64,000 nucleotides of DNA from NCBI GenBank assembly GCA_021397835.1, contig JAJFZO010000902.1:592001-656000 (forward strand), in the 5' to 3' direction. The notes below the pieces were generated by a model. It saw only the letters and a list, made by a program, of their open reading frames with translations, searched no databases and was not told the DNA's origin. This document shows positions 10,009-23,364 of this stretch, piece by piece; position 1 is the stretch's first letter; every line of letters begins with the position of its first letter. The position numbers and the translations under genes were made by a program. The DNA comes from Moringa oleifera (Eukaryota; Streptophyta; Magnoliopsida; Brassicales; Moringaceae).

Positions 10009-11755
10009 ATCTTAAGTTCAATTATAATTTGGATACGATCATATCTTACACTTAATTTTGTATTTGATTCAAGCATGCTACACCTAATTATATCTTAGGG
10101 TTTATTAAATTTTTGGACCCAATTATATTTTAAGTTCAATTATTTATTTATCTCACTTTGTTCTTTGACTCAATACAAATTAAGCTCAATAATTTATTAT
10201 GCCTAATTATATATTAAGCTTAATCTTTAATTAGGCTTAATTAAATGTTATGTTCAATTAATTCTTAATCATAATTAAATCTTGGGCTCAATAATTTTTA
10301 GGTTTAATTATATATTAAGCCTAATTTTTTATTAAGCCCAATTAAATCTTAAGTTTAATTAATAATTTAGCAAAACTGATTATTTAGTTAAATTAACTGT
10401 TAAGACTCAATTACTTTTAGATCCAATTAAATTTTAAGCCTTATTAATTTACATTAGGCTCCAAAATATTTTCATAGGCTGAAGTATTTCTCTATTTCAT
10501 GCATAATATACCCAACTATATCTTAAACACTATTATTTATTATTAACAAAATTATGTATTGGATTCAATTATATTAATTCTAATTAAAATTTAGATCCAA
10601 TTATACCTTAAACCTAATCTGTTTTTAGGTCCAATTATTTGTCAAGCTCATGCACATTAAGCCTAATTAGATGTAACATATATGAAGCCATAATATACTT
10701 AGCTATACCATGCATGAACCGATGACATAATTAGGATTAGGAATGAATTAAGACTAAAAAATAATAGAACCCAAATAATAATCCAACTTAAGATATAATT
10801 AAACATAAAAATAATATGGATCTAATTAGTAATTGGGTAAAAAATATTTATTATTTAGACCCAAAAAGTAATTTCATCTAAAATTTAATAAGAGCAAATA
10901 TGAATAATTAATTGAACTTAATAATTAACTAGTCCTAAGATTTGATAAGATATGATAAAAAAAATTGGGTTTGATGTATTATTTGACTTGATAAATCATT
11001 GGCTTTAATATTGTAATTGGGCATAAAAAATAAATCAGTCAATAAATAGTTAATTATAAAAAATTTTATTTAATTATTAAGTCAACCTAATAATTAATTG
11101 AGCCTAAAATTTGATTTTATTTGAAAATTAGTTAGATCTTCTAAAAAATTATGTTTATTATATAATTAGATCTAAGAAATAATAGGCATATGGATATAAT
11201 TAGGCCTATTAATAGAACAAAAATAATGAGGCTAATATGTATGAACCCAATAAATAATTCAACGTGTAATCAGGCTTTATAAATAAATCAGCTAAGATAT
11301 AATTAAACGTGAAATTAATTAAGCTTAAAAAATTTGACATATAATATAACTAGGGTTCATGTTTAATTATGCCTATGAGATAATGAGACAGATATAATTA
11401 GACTTTAGATATAATTAGACCTAGTAAATAATTCAGTTTGATATATAATTGAAAATATTTTAAAAATTTTCAAGATATAATTTAGTAGTACGTATTGTGC
11501 TTAAGATATAATTGAACCTAAAATTAATTAGGTTTAACAATATATTAAGCCTAATAATTAAATTAGCTTAATAAATACTATGACTAAATATAAACAAGTT
11601 AGATAATTAATTGAATTTAAAATATAATTGGACCTAAAAAAATTGGTGGGCTTAATAAGTAATTCAGCCTAACAACTACTTGGATCATAATAAAAAACTA
11701 GGCCTAGTATGTAATTATGTCTAAGAACTGAATGGTCCTAATAAATGATTGATTT
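10009..11755 (+). repeat. Left arm of a 1.75-kb inverted repeat, made of 17-bp array
   Basis: The reverse complement of this segment aligns along its full length to 14815-16591. Landmarks are the outer end ATCTTAAGTTCAATTATAATTT, a shared segment at 10630-10706 that matches 15855-15930 in reverse, and the inner end near AAAATCAATCATTTATTAGG. In a 113-base sample at the inner end I count two mismatches. The arm is plus-oriented array up to about 10706 and minus-oriented after that. The arm is absent from the paralogous blocks at 27.7 kb and 52.1 kb, where neighbouring sequences are contiguous. Confidence 0.88.
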
Positions 11756-12117
11756 TAATATATATTAAGAGTTAGGGTTTAGAGTTCGCGGTTTAACAAT
11801 TATAGATTAAGAGTTTAGGGTTTAGGGGTTAAGGCTTAAGGCTTAGGATTTACTGGTTAGGGTGCAAGGACTAACATTTAGGGATATTGGTTTAGGCTTT
11901 AGGGGTTGATGTTTATGGTTTGGGCTTTACAATTTGAGATTTAGGGTTTAAGGGTTAAAGTGTGTTAAAGTTTAGAGTTTTGGGGTGTTAGGCTTAGAGT
12001 TTAAGGATTAGGGTTTAGAGTTCGAGGTTTAATGATTATAGATTAAGAGTTTAAGTTTATGGTTTTGGGGATAGGATTTAGACGTTTTGATTTAGGATTT
12101 AAGGGTTAGGTGATGCA
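11756..12117 (-). repeat. Degenerate telomere-like tract (TTTAGGG on the plus strand)
   Basis: The tract holds GTTAGGGTTTAGAG, TTTAGGGTTTAGGGG, TTTAGGGTTTAAGGG and similar imperfect heptamers, opposite in direction to the tract at 8646-9540. It has an internal repeat: a segment of about 40 bases at 11768 (GGGTTTAGAGTTCGCGG) returns at about 12012. It sits directly inside the inner end of the left inverted-repeat arm. Confidence 0.9.
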
Positions 12118-12529
12118 ATAATTAATGTTTGGACCTATATATGAAGAGATGCAAGTTATTATAACCAAAATTGTACATAATCAAATGAAGTTTGTGTATG
12201 AACATGAAAAATGGTGTAGCACTTAAGCATTGCCTTCACTAATCACCACTTAAGATTTGATCAACTGGCCTTACGGTGGCTGTTTGTGGTGGTGGACGTG
12301 AAGAAGTCACAATGTTATAGTGCTGAGTTGACTATTAGATGACGGATCGAAAGAAAAACACGCATTCTTGGTATTTCTTCATCTCTCCCTGAGTTTAGGG
12401 GATGCTTGGTGTCATTCTTATTGAGAAAAATGGCTCATTGTATATAAGAAATAAAAATCTCTAAGTGTATTTTTTATAAATGAAAAATGACCTTTGTGGA
12501 GAATACAAATAGGTCTCTCTTTGTATTTT
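12118..12529. other. Non-repetitive stretch of higher complexity, origin unknown
   Basis: This 410-base stretch is not array, telomere-like or retroelement DNA and has no copy elsewhere in the window. It is less AT-rich than its surroundings and includes GGTGGCTGTTTGTGGTGGTGG near 12273. A TATA-like TGTATATAAGAAATAA lies near 12438, followed by a transcribed-LTR-like layout. No open frame is convincing. It could be a piece of an unrelated LTR, a gene flank or filler DNA. I do not recognise it. Confidence 0.5.
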
Positions 12530-14040
12530 TAGTTTTTTATTTAAATTATTTTTATAGTAAACTAATGGTAAATAAATGATTGTTGAAGAAAATAGTAAGA
12601 GATAAGGAGATCATTCTTTTTTTGTTTGCTTTATTTGGTTTTTAATTTTTAAAATTTTTAAAGAAATATTTTGGTTTTATAAATTTTCATGTAGTTTTTT
12701 ATTTTAAAAATTTTTTTTATTGTCTCCTTACTTTTATTTCTTTTACTATTTTTTTGGTTATTTTTGAAATTTTTAATTTTATTTTGTTGACCTTTTTATA
12801 TTCTATTTAAAATTTTATTTTTTTAATTTTTATATTAAAATTATGATTTTTTGTTATTGTTATGAACATTATCTTTATAATAATTATTACTATTTTATTA
12901 TCAATTTTATTATCATAATCAACATGATTGTTGTTATTATTATTTTTTGTTGTTGTAGTAGTAATATTCTTAACAATGAGTAGATTTGAATTTGAATTTG
13001 AATTTTCACTCTGTCAATAATTTGTAAAGATAATATTAAAAAATAAAAAAAATTTATTATATTTATATTAAATTATTCATTGTATTATAGTATTTGGTTC
13101 CATGTTAACTTATTTTCCTAACCATATGCTATAAACATAATAAATATTAATTAAAAAAATACTTTTAGTCCTAATTTCAGATTTTTTTTAAATGTCAAGT
13201 GATTGATATGTATCATTATCAACTTTGTATTTTTTAATTTAACACAAATAAAATTTGAAGAATTAAATAGAAATTTATGAAAAGAGTGTGACAAAATTTA
13301 TAAAAATCATGTTTGAGTCTTCTTTCATAGTTTTGAAAAATTAAGAGAAAATATTTCAAATATGAATTTGAATTACATTATATATGAAGTTTAAAAGCAT
13401 TGATTTATCAATACACTAATAGCAAGCTAACTAAAGAGCAACTCTCTCTAATAATGATAACAATAAAAAAGACATGGTTTATTGTCTAATTTTAAGAAGT
13501 TAAATGATATTTAGAGATTATTAAATTAATGAAAATGTTATTCTAATATTATAATTTTTTATATCCTTATTCTCTTGTTTAATTGAAAGATAATATGAAA
13601 ATTATTTAATTTTAAATTTAATTCTATTTTATAAAATTCAAATTTATTAATTATAATTTTTAATATTGTATAATTTTCTCGAGAGTTAGATTCATAATTC
13701 AATAATTAATATTAAGACAAAGATCAAAACGAACTTTGTAATATTGTCATTTTTTAATCAAGTTCTTACAATTATTTTTTTGACCAATTCTACACATAAA
13801 ATATGTATTTGGTCTAACTCGGCTTACTTATTTTTTTGAGAGTCAGAATTTTTGTGTATCAAAAATATGTATTTTTGAAACATCATGAAAATAATTTTAC
13901 TACTCAAAATTCTAATAAAAATTTGATAATTTTTTACAAATTTCAAAACAATTTGTTTTAAAAAATTGAAAATAATGCTTAATTTAGACTAAATTAAAAA
14001 GTTCATATGTAAAATTGACAAAAAAAATATAAAAACTAAG
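12530..14040 (+). other. AT-rich noncoding block N, copy A
   Basis: This is AT-rich DNA with homopolymer T and A runs and no array register. It is colinear with 27736-29565 (copy B) and 52155-53572 (copy C), about 87% identical to B in an 80-base sample. Copy A lacks a segment of about 270 bases found at 28290-28560 in B. Shared landmarks are GAGTAGATTTGAATTTGAATTT (near 12980), TTGAGTCTTCTTTCATAG and TTTTACTACTCAAAATTC. No coding frame or RNA gene is visible. It behaves as a unit joined to array at its right end. It could be the remains of a noncoding transposable element. Confidence 0.7.
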
Positions 14041-14814
14041 ATTAAAAAGTTCAATCAATTCTTAGGCCTAATTAATAACACTAAATGAATTGTTAGGTTT
14101 AATTAATTCTTAATCTCAATTATATGCTTAACTTGATCAAATGATAGATCCAATTATTTTTTATGTAAATCAATATATGTTAGGCTCAGATAATTATTTG
14201 GTCTAAGTAATTATTATGCTCAGTTATATCTTCGATTGAATTATATTTGGGTCCAACTTATTTATAAACCTAATTATTTGGGTAGGTCCAAGTAATGTAC
14301 ATCATGTCCAATTAAATTTTAAACCTATTTAACTCTTATTTGTAATTAAATTTCAAGCATGATTAATTATTAAGCTCAATTAATTTTTTTGCTTAATTAA
14401 TTATTATATTATTAATTATTAAGTTTAATTACATCTCAAATTCAATTATATTTTAGATCCAACCAGTTATTTGACTCAAATATATTTAAGACCCAATTAT
14501 ATATGAAACCCAACATTTTTTTTAGCCCAATTTAGATATGAGACCTAACTAGTTCTAAGAAAAATTAAATTTTGAGCACAATTAATTATTTGCTCCACAT
14601 AATTATTAGGCTCAATCACATTTTACATTTAATATTTTATCAAGTTTACTATATATTAAGCCCAACTATTTATTGTGCTCAATTATACATTATGCTTTTT
14701 TTTTTTTTTTTTGCTAAATCCGATCAAATTCAAGGCTCAATTAATTATTTGGTCCAGCAAACTGTTAAGCCTAATGAATTGTTAAGTCAAATTATTTGTT
14801 GGACTTGATTATAA
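14041..14814 (+). repeat. 17-bp array, plus orientation
   Basis: Array units resume straight after block N, matching 29566-30350 and 53573-54350. A 14-base T run near 14697 interrupts one unit. The open frame at 14572-14808 is formed by array and this T run and is not a gene. Confidence 0.85.
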
Positions 14815-16591
14815 TTAAAATCAATCATTTATTAGGACCATTCAGTTCTTAGACATAATTACATACTAGGCCTAGTTTTTTATTATGATATAAGTAGTTG
14901 TTAGGCTGAATTACTTATTAAGCCCACCAATTTTTTAGGTCCAATTATATTTTAAATTCAATTAATTATCAAACTTGTCTATATTTTAGTCATAGTATTT
15001 ATTAAGCTAATTTAATTATTAGGCTTAATATATTGTTAAACCTAATTAATTGTTAGGATCAATTATTTCTTAAGCTTAATACGTACTACTAAATTATATC
15101 TTGAAATTTTTCAAAATATTTCCAATTATATATCAAACTAAATTATTTACCAGGTCTAATTATATCTGTCTCATTATCTCATAGGTATAATTATACATGA
15201 GCCCTAGTTATATTATATGTCAAAATTTTTAAGCTCAATTAATTTCATGTTTAATTATATCTTAGCTGATTTATTTATAAAGCCTGATTACACGTCGAAT
15301 TATTTATTTGGCTGATACATATTAGCCTCATTATTTTTGTTCCATTAATAGGCCTAATTGTATCTATATGCCTATTATTTCTTAGATCTAATTACATAAT
15401 AAACATAATTTTTTAGAAGATCTAACTAATTTTCAAATACAATCAAATTTTAAGCTCAATTAATTATTAGGTTGACGTAATAATTACATAAAATTTTTTA
15501 TAACTAACTATTTATTGACTGATTTATTTTTTATGCCAAATTACAATATTAAAGCCAATTATTTATCAAGTCAAATTATACATAAAACCCAATTTTTTAT
15601 CATATCTTATCAAATCTTAGGACTAGTTAATTATTAAGTTCAATTAATTATTCAATTACATATTTGCTCTTATTAAATTTTAGATGAAATTACTTTTTGG
15701 GCCTAAGTAATAAATATTTTTACCCAATTACTTATTAGATCCATATATTTTTATGTTTAATTATATCTTAAGTTGGATTATTATTTGGGTTCTGTTATTT
15801 TTTAGTCTTAATTCATTCCGAATCCTAATTATGTCATGGGTTCATGCATGGTTGAGCTAAGTATATTATGGCTTCATATATGTTACATCCAATTAGGCTT
15901 AATGTGCATGAGCTTGACAAATAATTGGACCTAAAAACAGATTAGGTTTAAGGTATAATTGGATCTAAATTTTAATTAGAATTAATATAATTGAATCCAA
16001 TACATAATTTTGTTAATAATAAATAATAGTGTTTAAGATATAGTTGGGTATATTATGCATGAAATAGAGAAATACTTCAGCATATGAAAATATTTTGGAG
16101 CCTAATGTAAATTAATAAGGCTTAAAATTTAATTAGATCTAAAAAGTAATTGAGTCTTAACAGTTAATTTAACTAAATAATCAGTTTTGCTAAATTATTA
16201 ATTAAACTTAAGATTTAATTGGGGCTTAATAAAAAATTAGGCTTAATATATAATTAAACATAAAAAACGAAATCGATCTAATAAACAAAGATTGAGCCTA
16301 ATAGTTTATTGAGCCCAGGATTTAATTATGATTAAGAATTAATTGAACATAACATTTAATTAAGCCTAATTAAAGATTAAGCTTAATATATAATTAGGCA
16401 TAATAAATTATTGAACTTAATTTGTATTGAGTCAAAAAATAAAGTGAGATAAATAAATAATTGAACCTAAAATATAATTGGGTCCAAAAATTTAATAAAC
16501 CCTAAGATATAATTAAGTGTAGCATGCTTGAATCAAATACAAAATTAAGTGTAAGATATGATCGTATCCAAATTATAATTGAACTTAAGAT
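14815..16591 (-). repeat. Right arm of the 1.75-kb inverted repeat, made of 17-bp array
   Basis: This segment pairs with 10009-11755. It is plus-oriented array to about 15885 and minus-oriented afterwards, the mirror image of the left arm. Against the left arm it carries an extra segment of about 48 bases near 16268-16315. The right arm and its neighbours are colinear with the other two large blocks, so this arm is the resident copy and the left arm is the added one. Confidence 0.87.
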
Positions 16592-18456
16592 GTAATTAAG
16601 TGTAATAACTAATTGGACCGAACATTTATCAATTGGTCTTAAAAATTAATTAGATCAAATGAATAATTGAGCCAAATGTGCAACTAAGCCTAACAATTGA
16701 TTTGACCTAACAATTAAATAGGCTTATCAATTTGTTGCGTCAAATAATTAATTGAGTCTAAAATTTAATTGTATTTTATAAAAAATAGTTTAATATATAA
16801 TTCAGCTTAATAAATTATCTAGGTCTCATATATAATTACGCTTAATACAATGTTGGACCTAAGATGTAATTGAGCCTAATAATTTATTAAACCTAGTAAA
16901 TAATTTGGTCTAATATTTGATTGACTCTGATAATTGACTGTGCCTAAGATTTAAATCAATCCAAGAATTAATTAGGCTTGATTAAAAGTTTAACCTTATG
17001 TATAATAGGATTTAATAAGTAATTAGGTCTACAAGATATTAGATCTTGATAATTAAATTCGGTCTATGATATGACTAGGCTTGAGATATTAATGAGTCAA
17101 ACAATTAATAGCCTAATAATTTGTTAGGCCTAAGAATTAATTAACTTTAATAATTAATTATGCTCAATATTTAACTATAATTAAAAATTAATTAAGTCTA
17201 AGATTCAATCGAGTAATAAAAATTGAGTTTAATATGTACTCAAGTCTATTATAAATAATTAGGCGTAATCTATAATTGGGTAAATGATACTTATAAACAA
17301 ATCAATCCTAAATTATAACTGAATTTAAAATTTAATTGAGTATAAGATATAATAGCGTGCATGAACCCTATACAGTACTTAGAAACGTATTTAGTCTTAG
17401 TTTTTTCAAACCCAACCTACAATTGTATTTATGATATAATTTAGTGTAATAATTAATTAGGCTTAATAATTATTAATTAGGCCTAAAAATTAATTTGATT
17501 TAATATTTAATCGCGTCAAATATGTAATTGAAATTAACAATTAATTGAGGTTAACAATTAATTATGCTTAACATTTGATTGAGTCTAATAAAAAAATGAG
17601 TTTACTATAAAATTTAACCTAATAAATAATTGGTCTTAATAATAGGGCCTAAGGCCTAAATTGGGGCTTAAAATTTAATTGAGTTGAACAATTAATTTGA
17701 CTTAATAATTAGTTAAACTTAACAATTCATTGTGCTTGAAAATTAGTTAAACCTTAAAAAAAATTTATTTATTATATAATTGAGCCAATGAAATAGTCCA
17801 GCTGAAGATATTATATCACCTAAGATATAATTAGACCTCATATTGGGCCTGAAAAACTGGATATATAATATAATTAGACATATGATATCATGAACCAAAT
17901 ATAATTACAGTTAAGATATAATTGAGCTAATAAATAATCTGACCTAATACATAATTGGACCTAATATGCATTAGTCCAAGATATAACTGGGCCTAACATT
18001 TAATAAGTCTAGTTATTAATTAGGCTTGTTATGCATGAACCCAATAAATATTAGGCATAAAAAAATAATTGGCTCTCCAATGTAATGAAGCCTAACAATT
18101 ATTGGCGCTTAATAATTCATTGGATCTAGCAATTCATTTTGAGTTTAATTGAGTTAAGATTTAGTTGGGCTTAATAAAGGCTTTACTTAATATATAATTT
18201 GGCCTTGTAAATATTTGAATTTAATATAAACATGGATTGGATATGAAATGGGCCTAATAAATAGTTAGCCCTAAGATGTAATTGAACCTGAAAATGATTA
18301 TACCTAACAATTCGTTAGGTCAAAGATTTAATTAGGCCTAATAAAAAAATTGGGCTTACTATCTAATTGATTTTAATAAATAATCAAGCTTAATAAATTA
18401 TTAGGTTAAAACTATTTTTGTCAAACTTAATTTATTATAGACTGATATAATTGGCT
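16592..18456 (-). repeat. 17-bp array, minus orientation
   Basis: Units read as GCCTAATAAATAATTGG-type on the plus strand. The stretch to about 17608 is colinear with 31720-32536 and 56950-57766. The remaining 850 bases go beyond the point where those two copies switch into integrase sequence. The array ends at 18456 against the resumed integrase. Confidence 0.87.
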
Positions 18457-18927
18457 TACAGTTATGAGTCCATTTAAGGTTGTTTATGGTGCTAATCTTA
18501 TAAGTCCTTCGGATTTGGTTCCTCGTTTTACAACCACACAATTTAGTAGAGATGATGATGAAAGGGCAAAATAGGTCAAAAAGTTGCATGACATTATAAG
18601 AGCAGCCATTGATAAGCAAAATAAGAAATACAAGCAAGTTGCCAATAAACATCAAAAGTAGATGGAGTTGAAATAAGGTAATCTAGTTTGTATACATCTA
18701 AGAAAGGAGAGGTTTTCGTAAGGAAAATTTGGAAATTAAAACCAAAGGCTGATGGTCCATTCAAGGTGCTCAGAAGGATTGGCAAAAATGTTATTGAGAT
18801 TAAGTTATCAATTGATTATAGAGTTTCCCCAACATTCAATGTGGCTGACTTAAGTCCATATCATGCAAAGAGAGACATTGAACACTTGAGGACAAGTTGT
18901 TTTCAACTAGAGGAGATTGACATATAA
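18457..18927 (+). pseudogene. pol: Ty3/gypsy integrase C-terminus, continuation of R1
   Basis: The first 220 bases (18457-18676) duplicate 6900-7119 with 11 differences, all transitions, and no indels. Beyond the duplication comes the part missing at 7119: a charged stretch, then G-P-F-K-V-L-R-R-I-G-K, then S-P-T-F-N-V-A-D-L-S-P-Y, and a stop at 18925-18927. That is the usual C-terminal integrase fold ahead of the 3' LTR in plant Ty3/gypsy elements. The open frame 18688-18927 covers the last 79 codons. TAG stops at 18570 and 18659 break the upstream part. Confidence 0.9.
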
Positions 18928-18934
18928 ATGATTA

Positions 18935-19538
18935 TATTACCACATTTTGCCTGTGATGCTATGTGAAAGACAATTGGCATAAACCTTGGAAGATTTTCTA
19001 GAGAGGAGGTTATGAAAACTTATTCAGTGGTGGATGGTTGCCATGCACCTTAGCAAACTTCAAGAGAGATTTATTTTGGTGTACCAAATTCATTTTTTTT
19101 TGTCAAACAAATACTTTAAATGATTTATTTATCAAAACTTAATGATTTTCGAAATCCCAATGCATGAGGGTTGTTCCATGCACTAGTATTTATTTTCATT
19201 CCTTAGACTTAGAAAGAAGCCTAAACTTTAGTTGTACGTCCAAAAATTCTTTTAGCTCTCTCTTCCATCATTGTATCTCTTTGGTTAGGAGTCATTGGGT
19301 GGTGAGAAACATCTTTGTATCTCTTAGGGTGGTGTTTATCTATGTCCTTTTGAATGGTGAGTTGTATTCCATATTTTTATTCAGATTTTCTGTATCGCTT
19401 TGGTATTAAACTTGGTGGCGAGCTTTTTATCCCCTATTTTCATTCAAATTTGTTTAAACTTGTGCTTGTACTCTCCAAACAAAGTTTTCTAGCAAAGTTA
19501 CATAATTTGCGTTCCTAACACCATTCTTTCAAAATACA
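18935..19538 (+). mobile_element. 3' LTR of Ty3/gypsy element R1, the most complete LTR in the window
   Basis: About 604 bases run from TATTACCACATTTTGCC (position 1 and 2 TA where the family consensus has TG) to TTTCAAAATACA. Two other copies end in the same region with TTTTAGAATA or TTTCGAAATT followed by TGGTATTAG, similar to the TGGTATCAG primer-binding start used by many plant Ty3/gypsy elements. Pieces of this LTR occur at 4209-4484, 33685-34030, 38818-39235, 46392-47004 (minus), 58770-58825 and 63339-64000 (minus). The open frame 19164-19409 inside it is not conserved in the other copies. Confidence 0.82.
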
Positions 19539-22500
19539 GTATCAAACCTAATGAAATGTAAGTTCTAATGGATTGTTAGGACAAATTAAATATTAGGTTT
19601 AATTATATATTAGGTACTATTAACATAGTTAGGCCTAATTTGAACTAAGGCCAATTATTTCTTGGGTTCATGCACGATATGCTTAATTAATTATTAGACC
19701 TAATAAATGTTAGGCGTAGTTATATATTAAGCAAATGCATATTAGATCCAATTATATATTGGATCAAATTATTTATTAAGCGAATTATATATAAAGTCCA
19801 AGTATATTTGGGCCATTACATAGTTAGCATATAAATGGGGTAATTATATCATATGCCTAATCATTTATAATTGGTCTAATTATATCTTAGGCCAATTATA
19901 CGATGAATTGTTTCTTAGGCTTGTGCATGTTAACCTAATTAATTTGATCCAATTAATTAGTTAACCTAAACCTTGAATTTGATTATTCTTTAGGCCTAAT
20001 TATATATTAAGCTATTTCTTTAAAAGTTAATTAAATCTTAGATTCAATTAATGTTTAGGCACAATTAATTCATAGTCTCAATTAATTATTATGACTAGGT
20101 AATTGTTAAGTCTAATTAATTGTTAGACTTAAAGCTTAAACCTAGTTATGTATTAGGCCAATTCAATTCCTAGGCTCATTCATATAATATGGCCAATTGT
20201 TTATTAGGCAAATTATATATTAAGCTTAATTTTTTATTTGATCCAATCGATTGTTAGGCCTAATTAATTATTATACTAAATGAATTGATAATGCATTATA
20301 GGCCCAAATTGTTATAAGGTTCGTTTATCATTTGGAAACAATTATATCTTAGACCCAATTATGCCTTAACTCCAATTTGTCCTTCTGTTGTAATTATTTT
20401 TTCTACCTTAACTTGACTAATTATCCAACCTAATTATATTTTAGGTTAAATTATTTATTAAACCCATTTTGTTCTCAGCTCAATAATTTATTACTCCTAA
20501 TATTACGCCTAGTCTTTATTAGGTCCCATCAAATCTTAAATATATAACTAATTCTTAGGCGCCCTTCAATCTTATGTCAATTAATTGTTCGATCTAATTA
20601 ATTTTTAGGTCAAATTAGTTGTTAGATCAATTATATCTTAAGTCTAATTCATTTTAAAACCTAATTATTTCCTAGGTTCATGCATGATAACCCTAATAAT
20701 TATTAAAATTCAATAAATGTTAGCTAAAATTAATTATTAAATCCCATTATATCAAATTTATCTTATGCTATTGCACACTAGGTCCAACTATATATTAGGC
20801 CAATTTATTTACAAGGACCAATTATATCCCAAGTTGAATTATATTTGGCTCATTATATAGTAACCCTAATTTTATATTATGCCTCATTATATCATATATC
20901 CAAATTGTTAGGCCCAATTAATTTTAGGCCATATTATTTATTAGACTCAATTATATACATTGAGTTTAACTCAATTATTTATCTTAAATAATTTAAATTT
21001 TCGATCCAATTATTTATTAGTCTTATTTTATTCTTAAACTCAATTATAAACAAAGTTTAACTATTTGTTAACCTTAATTATATTTTAAGATTAATTATTT
21101 ATTTACCTCGAGTAAATTTTAAGACCAATTAAGTTTTAGTCACAATTAAATCTTAAGCTCAATTAAATTAGACTTCATTAATTTTTATGCCTAATTATTT
21201 GATGGGTTTGATTAATCACTAGGCCCAGTTACTTCTTTGGTTCAATATTTTTATTAGGCATAATTATATATTTTATATTAACTATTTATGAAGTTTGATT
21301 ATTCATTAAGTTCAATTTTTTATTAAACTTAATTAAATTTTATGCACAATTAATTACTTCACCCAACCAAATTGTTAAGTTCAATTAGTTGTTAGATCTA
21401 GTTATAGATTACTCTTCATTTAATGAAATCTTAGGTGCAGTTAATTCTTTAAATTTTAGGCCCAAGTCTTTATTTGACAAAATGAATTATTTAGTCCGAT
21501 TAATGGTAAGTTGAATTACATCCTAAGCCTTATTATTAATAGTATAAATAATTCTTAAGTGCAATTTATATACATTCAGTTGAAATTGTTCCTGAGCTGA
21601 ATTATTTCTTAATTTCATGCTTAATAGTCCCAATTCTATTTGTGGCTCTATTATTTATTATTAGGCCTAATTATCTAATGAATGCAATTATTTATACAAC
21701 CGAATTATATCTTAAGTGCAACTATAATTGGAGCCAATTATATCTCAAATAAATACAATTAATTATTAGACCTAGACTATATTTTAAGTCCAATTATGTA
21801 TGAAGCCTATTTAGTTTTTAGAGCCAATTTATAATAAGTATGACTATTTATCAAGATCAACTATATATTAAGTTAAATTTTTTTTTACCTAATTAAATCT
21901 TACACTTAATTAATTGCTAAGTCTAATTAATTATTTGATAAAATTAATTGTTAGGCTTGATTAAAACATAATTCCAATAATTTATTAGGTCAATTTAGTT
22001 CTTAGACCCAGTTATAATAAGGTTGAATTATCTATTAAGTTTAATTTTTTATTAGATCTAATAAAATCTTTGGCTTAATTAATTATTTTTAGGCCTAAAT
22101 TCGTTATTTAGTTTATTTTTATATTAAACTAATTATTTAAGTGGCCTAATTACATGTGCAGTCAAAAAAATTTTAAAAGCTCAATTAATTATTAGACTTA
22201 ATTGATCGCTAGGTTCCAATACATGTTTGGCTCATTTGTCTTCTATACCCAATCAATTCTGAGGCTTAATCAACTTACATTAGATTTAATTCATTCCTGC
22301 ACAATTATTTGTTAGGTTCATGCATGATTGGCCCCAATTATTAGATTTAATAAATGTTAACCTCAATTAATTATTAGGTCCTCCTATATATCAAGTTAAA
22401 TTATATTTGATACATTCTATCATAAGCCCAACCGTATGATAGGCCTAATTACACCATATATCCCAATTAATTTTAGGTTTCATTATATTTAGGGCCATAT

Positions 22501-23028
22501 TATTTAGTAAATGTAGTTATATGTTGAATTATTTATGGGCTCATGCAACTTTAGCCTAATTATTTGATCTAATTAATTAATTATATAGTAAGCCTAATGT
22601 TTTTCAAGGTTCAATTACATCTTATGCCCAACAAACTCTTTGAAATAATTAATTATCAAAGTCAATTAATTGATAATCTTGATTGTATCTTAGAATCAAT
22701 TACTTATTAAGCCATTTTTATCATTAGACCCAATTATATACCTAAGACTAATTATTTATTTGGTCAATTTATATACTAAGCGTAATCTTTTATTAGCACA
22801 ACCAAATCATTGCTTAATTAATTATTAGACCCAATAAATTGCTAGGTTTAATTAATTAGTAATCTTAATTATATATTTGATCTAATTAAATGTTAGATCT
22901 AATTAATAAATGATGAGCCAAATTAGTTATTATGCTCAATTATATCTTAAATTTAATTATAACTGGGATCCAATAATATCTTAAGCTTAATTCATTCTTT
23001 AGCCTAATTATGTATTAGATTCATGCAT

Positions 23029-23200
23029 ACAATTCTTCATTTGATTTTACGCACAATTATTTGTTAGTCTCATTTCATTTTTGGAAACAATTCTTCATTT
23101 GATTTTACGCACAATTATTTATTAGTCTCATTTCATTTTGGAAACAATTCTTCATTTGATTTTACGCACAATTATTTATTAGTCTCGTTTCATTTTTAGA
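23029..23200 (+). repeat. Triplicated 57-58-bp segment
   Basis: ACAATTCTTCATTTGATTTT and its following sequence occur three times in tandem (starts 23029, 23087, 23144). The paralogous position near 49884 has one copy, so the expansion happened after the large blocks were copied. Confidence 0.92.
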
Positions 23201-23364
23201 CCAAATTATAGATTAAGCTCAATTATTTATTACTTATATATTAAGCCTAATTTTTTATTAAGATCAACTCAATTTTATGTCTAATTAATTCTTAGTCACA
23301 ATTAAATTTTGACCTAATTAATTATGAGATTTAATTAATTATTCAACTTAATTAATTATATTTT

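Noticed and set aside
14572..14808. 78-codon plus-strand frame as a gene
   Set aside because: It is array sequence plus a T run, with an Ile/Leu/Tyr-rich translation and no similarity to its paralogous copies.
18401..18785. Minus-strand frames over the integrase C-terminus (also 6235-6450, 33208-33453, 58378-58729)
   Set aside because: They lie opposite recognisable integrase sequence on the plus strand and are antisense shadows.
19164..19409. 81-codon frame in the R1 LTR, and the similar frame at 38963-39232
   Set aside because: They overlap the same LTR but differ in frame and are not preserved in the other LTR copies.
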